64,000 bases of DNA, taken from positions 310,001 through 374,000 of the forward strand of contig NZ_JARBTK010000003.1 of the NCBI RefSeq assembly GCF_029240215.1, given 5' to 3'. This document shows positions 62,987 to 64,000 of this stretch, in pieces. Source of the DNA: Chryseobacterium sp. GTDB taxonomy: Bacteria > Bacteroidota > Bacteroidia > Flavobacteriales > Weeksellaceae. Position numbers and translations under genes: made by a program. Numbering within the stretch: position 1 is the first letter of the stretch; the number at the start of each line of letters is the position of its first letter. The notes beneath the pieces are model-generated. The model was not told the origin of the DNA and made no database searches. It worked only from the letters and a program-made list of their open reading frames with translations.

Positions 62987-63289
62987 TTATTTTAATAAGT
63001 CAGCTACGTAAGGCATCATTGCAAGGTGTCTTGCTCTTTTGATTGCCGAAGAAACTTTTCTTTGGTATTTTAAAGAAGTACCAGTATATCTTCTTGGTAA
63101 AATTTTACCTTGCTCGTTAACGAACTGTAATAAGAAATCAGCGTCTTTGTAATCAACGTGCTTGATTCCGAATTTTTTGAATCTACAGTACTTTTTATCA
63201 GTTTTTGTATTGATATCAAGTGGAGTAAGGAATTTTACTTCAGATTCACCTCCAGCAGAGGCTTGTTTAGCCATATCATCTATTGCCAT
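62987..63289 (-). CDS. rpsR: Small ribosomal subunit protein bS18
   Basis: This 100-residue S18 has a central motif [64 protein letters not shown]. It is an RNA-binding protein that pairs with S6 on the 30S platform. The first 20 residues ([20 protein letters not shown]) are an extension before the conserved part. It is 32 bp downstream of rpsF. Confidence 0.97.
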   Translation of the reverse strand: MAIDDMAKQASAGGESEVKFLTPLDINTKTDKKYCRFKKFGIKHVDYKDADFLLQFVNEQGKILPRRYTGTSLKYQRKVSSAIKRARHLAMMPYVADLLK

Positions 63290-63321
63290 GTCTTTGTCTT
63301 TTTTAAATTTGGGGTTAGTAA

Positions 63322-63663
63322 TTAAGCTCTTGAAGCTTTAAGTTTAGTTCTTCTAGTTACAGCGTACTCTACAGCGTGCTTGTCTAGTTTTGTAGTCAGG
63401 TAACGAATTACTCTTTCGTCACGTTTGAATGCCAATTCTAAGTCAGCAACTACAGTTCCTTCACCTTTAAACTCGATTAAAGTGTAGAATCCATTCTTTT
63501 TTAATTGAATTGGATAAGCTAATTTCTTCAATCCCCAATTTTCTCTAGTGACAATCTCACAGTTTTTTTCTTTGATAAGATCTTCAAATTTTTTCACTGC
63601 TTCCTCCACCTGAGCATCAGATAGAACGGGAGTTAAAATGAAAACAGTTTCGTAATTGTTCAT
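63322..63663 (-). CDS. rpsF: Small ribosomal subunit protein bS6
   Basis: This 113-residue S6 begins [30 protein letters not shown], with [28 protein letters not shown] and [20 protein letters not shown]. The ATG at 63663 is the true start. The frame extends 12 codons further to a TTG that overlaps the promoter box. In other bacteria the S6-S18 complex can repress its own mRNA. No leader structure was identified here. Confidence 0.97.
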   Translation of the reverse strand: MNNYETVFILTPVLSDAQVEEAVKKFEDLIKEKNCEIVTRENWGLKKLAYPIQLKKNGFYTLIEFKGEGTVVADLELAFKRDERVIRYLTTKLDKHAVEYAVTRRTKLKASRA

Positions 63664-63696
63664 AATGTAAATGAATTTGTTAATTATTTCGAGGTG

Positions 63697-63727
63697 CAAA
63701 AATATGAATTATATTTATAATACACAA
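63697..63727 (-). promoter_or_regulatory. Promoter of the rpsF operon
   Basis: On the minus strand TATTTTTG (63697-63704) fits the -7 consensus and a TTG (63725-63727) lies 20 bp upstream. Transcription should begin near 63690, about 27 bases before the rpsF ATG. Confidence 0.6.
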
Positions 63728-63795
63728 TGAATCAGATGTTATATGATGAAATTATTTAATGATTTTTGTGGATTTAAATTTTTAAATAGAAAAAT

Positions 63796-64000
63796 CTAAA
63801 CCGTTTCATTTTCTTTACTTCTAATTTCAGCAAGGAAATTAACTTTCAACACATCATATAAGGAATGCCTGCTTACTAATATTGAAGCAATGGAAGAAAC
63901 CATTCCTGCCAACATCAGGTGGAAAATCAATGAATGTCTGTCTGTCATTTCCAAAACGATAATTGCGGAAGTAAAAGGAGCTCTTGTAATTCCTGTAAGA
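63796..64000 (-). CDS. ClC-family chloride channel/transporter, C-terminal fragment
   Basis: The minus strand is open from the window edge to a TAG at 63798-63796 and reads LTGITRAPFTSAIIVLEMTDRHSLIFHLMLAGMVSSIASILVSRHSLYDVLK in pieces. GITRAPFTSAIIVLEMT is the family motif near the last membrane helices of ClC channels and H+/Cl- exchangers. 67 residues are visible, ending shortly after the membrane part, so there is no C-terminal CBS domain. The 5' part lies beyond the window. Confidence 0.85.
   Translation of the reverse strand, partial: LTGITRAPFTSAIIVLEMTDRHSLIFHLMLAGMVSSIASILVSRHSLYDVLKVNFLAEIRSKENETV

Noticed and set aside
1..64000. CRISPR array, rRNA, tRNA, insertion sequence or prophage
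   Set aside because: No regularly spaced repeats, no tRNA-like cloverleaf with a GTTCGA-type arm and no transposase, integrase or phage structural gene were seen on reading.

Overview
The window looks like chromosome of a Flavobacteriia bacterium, most probably Chryseobacterium or a close Weeksellaceae relative. This rests on several things seen in the sequence. The base composition is AT-rich. Promoters match the Bacteroidetes pattern (TTTG, about 19 bp, TAnnTTTG) and Shine-Dalgarno sequences are hardly visible. There is a large secreted protein with a type IX secretion (type B) C-terminal domain, and the proteins are of flavobacterial type throughout. No rRNA, tRNA, CRISPR array, insertion sequence or prophage was seen. 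Gene density is high and most convergent gene ends carry strong hairpin terminators.

Layout. 1-2480 (minus): a DUF2071-like gene start, DoxX-like protein, tatC and kdsD/kpsF. 2639-8865 (plus): recQ, a glycosyltransferase, a small cysteine-motif protein, lpdA and a CvfB-like S1 protein. 8924-12838 (minus): a 1304-residue T9SS cargo protein. 13018-19376 (plus): a tetR-tolC-mfp-rnd efflux operon with a duplicated operator-like repeat around its promoter. 19377-23948 (mostly minus): a REP-like inverted repeat, a DnaJ-KTSC protein, lipoprotein and secreted hypotheticals, a NudK-type Nudix hydrolase, an epimerase and an HPP membrane protein. 24071-25810 (plus): a TPP riboswitch followed by pnuT and an overlapping acyl-CoA dehydrogenase-like flavoprotein. 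25993-32301: a Schlafen/AlbA_2 protein, ssb, an HRDC protein, hisS, small hypotheticals and a methyltransferase.

32399-51673 is the most interesting part. It has a full cyanophycin set (isoaspartyl peptidase, cyanophycinase, and cyanophycin synthetase divergent from them). A minus-strand cluster of eight genes follows: three ATP-grasp or ATP-grasp-like proteins, a GCS2-type carboxylate-amine ligase, a class I glutamine amidotransferase, two alpha/beta-hydrolase esterases and an M17 aminopeptidase. Divergent from that is a glycogen operon (glgB, an unknown ORF, glgA, then glgC). Nitrogen storage, carbon storage and an apparent peptide or amide-bond-forming pathway of unknown product are therefore contiguous. 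A 62-bp perfect palindrome separates cphA from the end of the ligase cluster.

51819-64000: an SRPBCC/GyrI-like protein, the 2-oxoglutarate dehydrogenase E1-E2 pair (its E3 partner may be the lpdA at 6501), apaG, an exonuclease, a GT2 glycosyltransferase, a lipid A-type acyltransferase, a thioredoxin-like protein, an aldehyde dehydrogenase, the rpsF-rpsR-rplI ribosomal operon, and the 3' end of a ClC chloride channel gene that runs off the window.

Several starts were moved inward from non-ATG or over-long frames (CvfB-like, pnuT, cphB, SRPBCC, aldehyde dehydrogenase, rpsF, the 96-residue hypothetical). Two partial edge genes were added by direct reading. All family names come from recognition of motifs by eye, with no database search.
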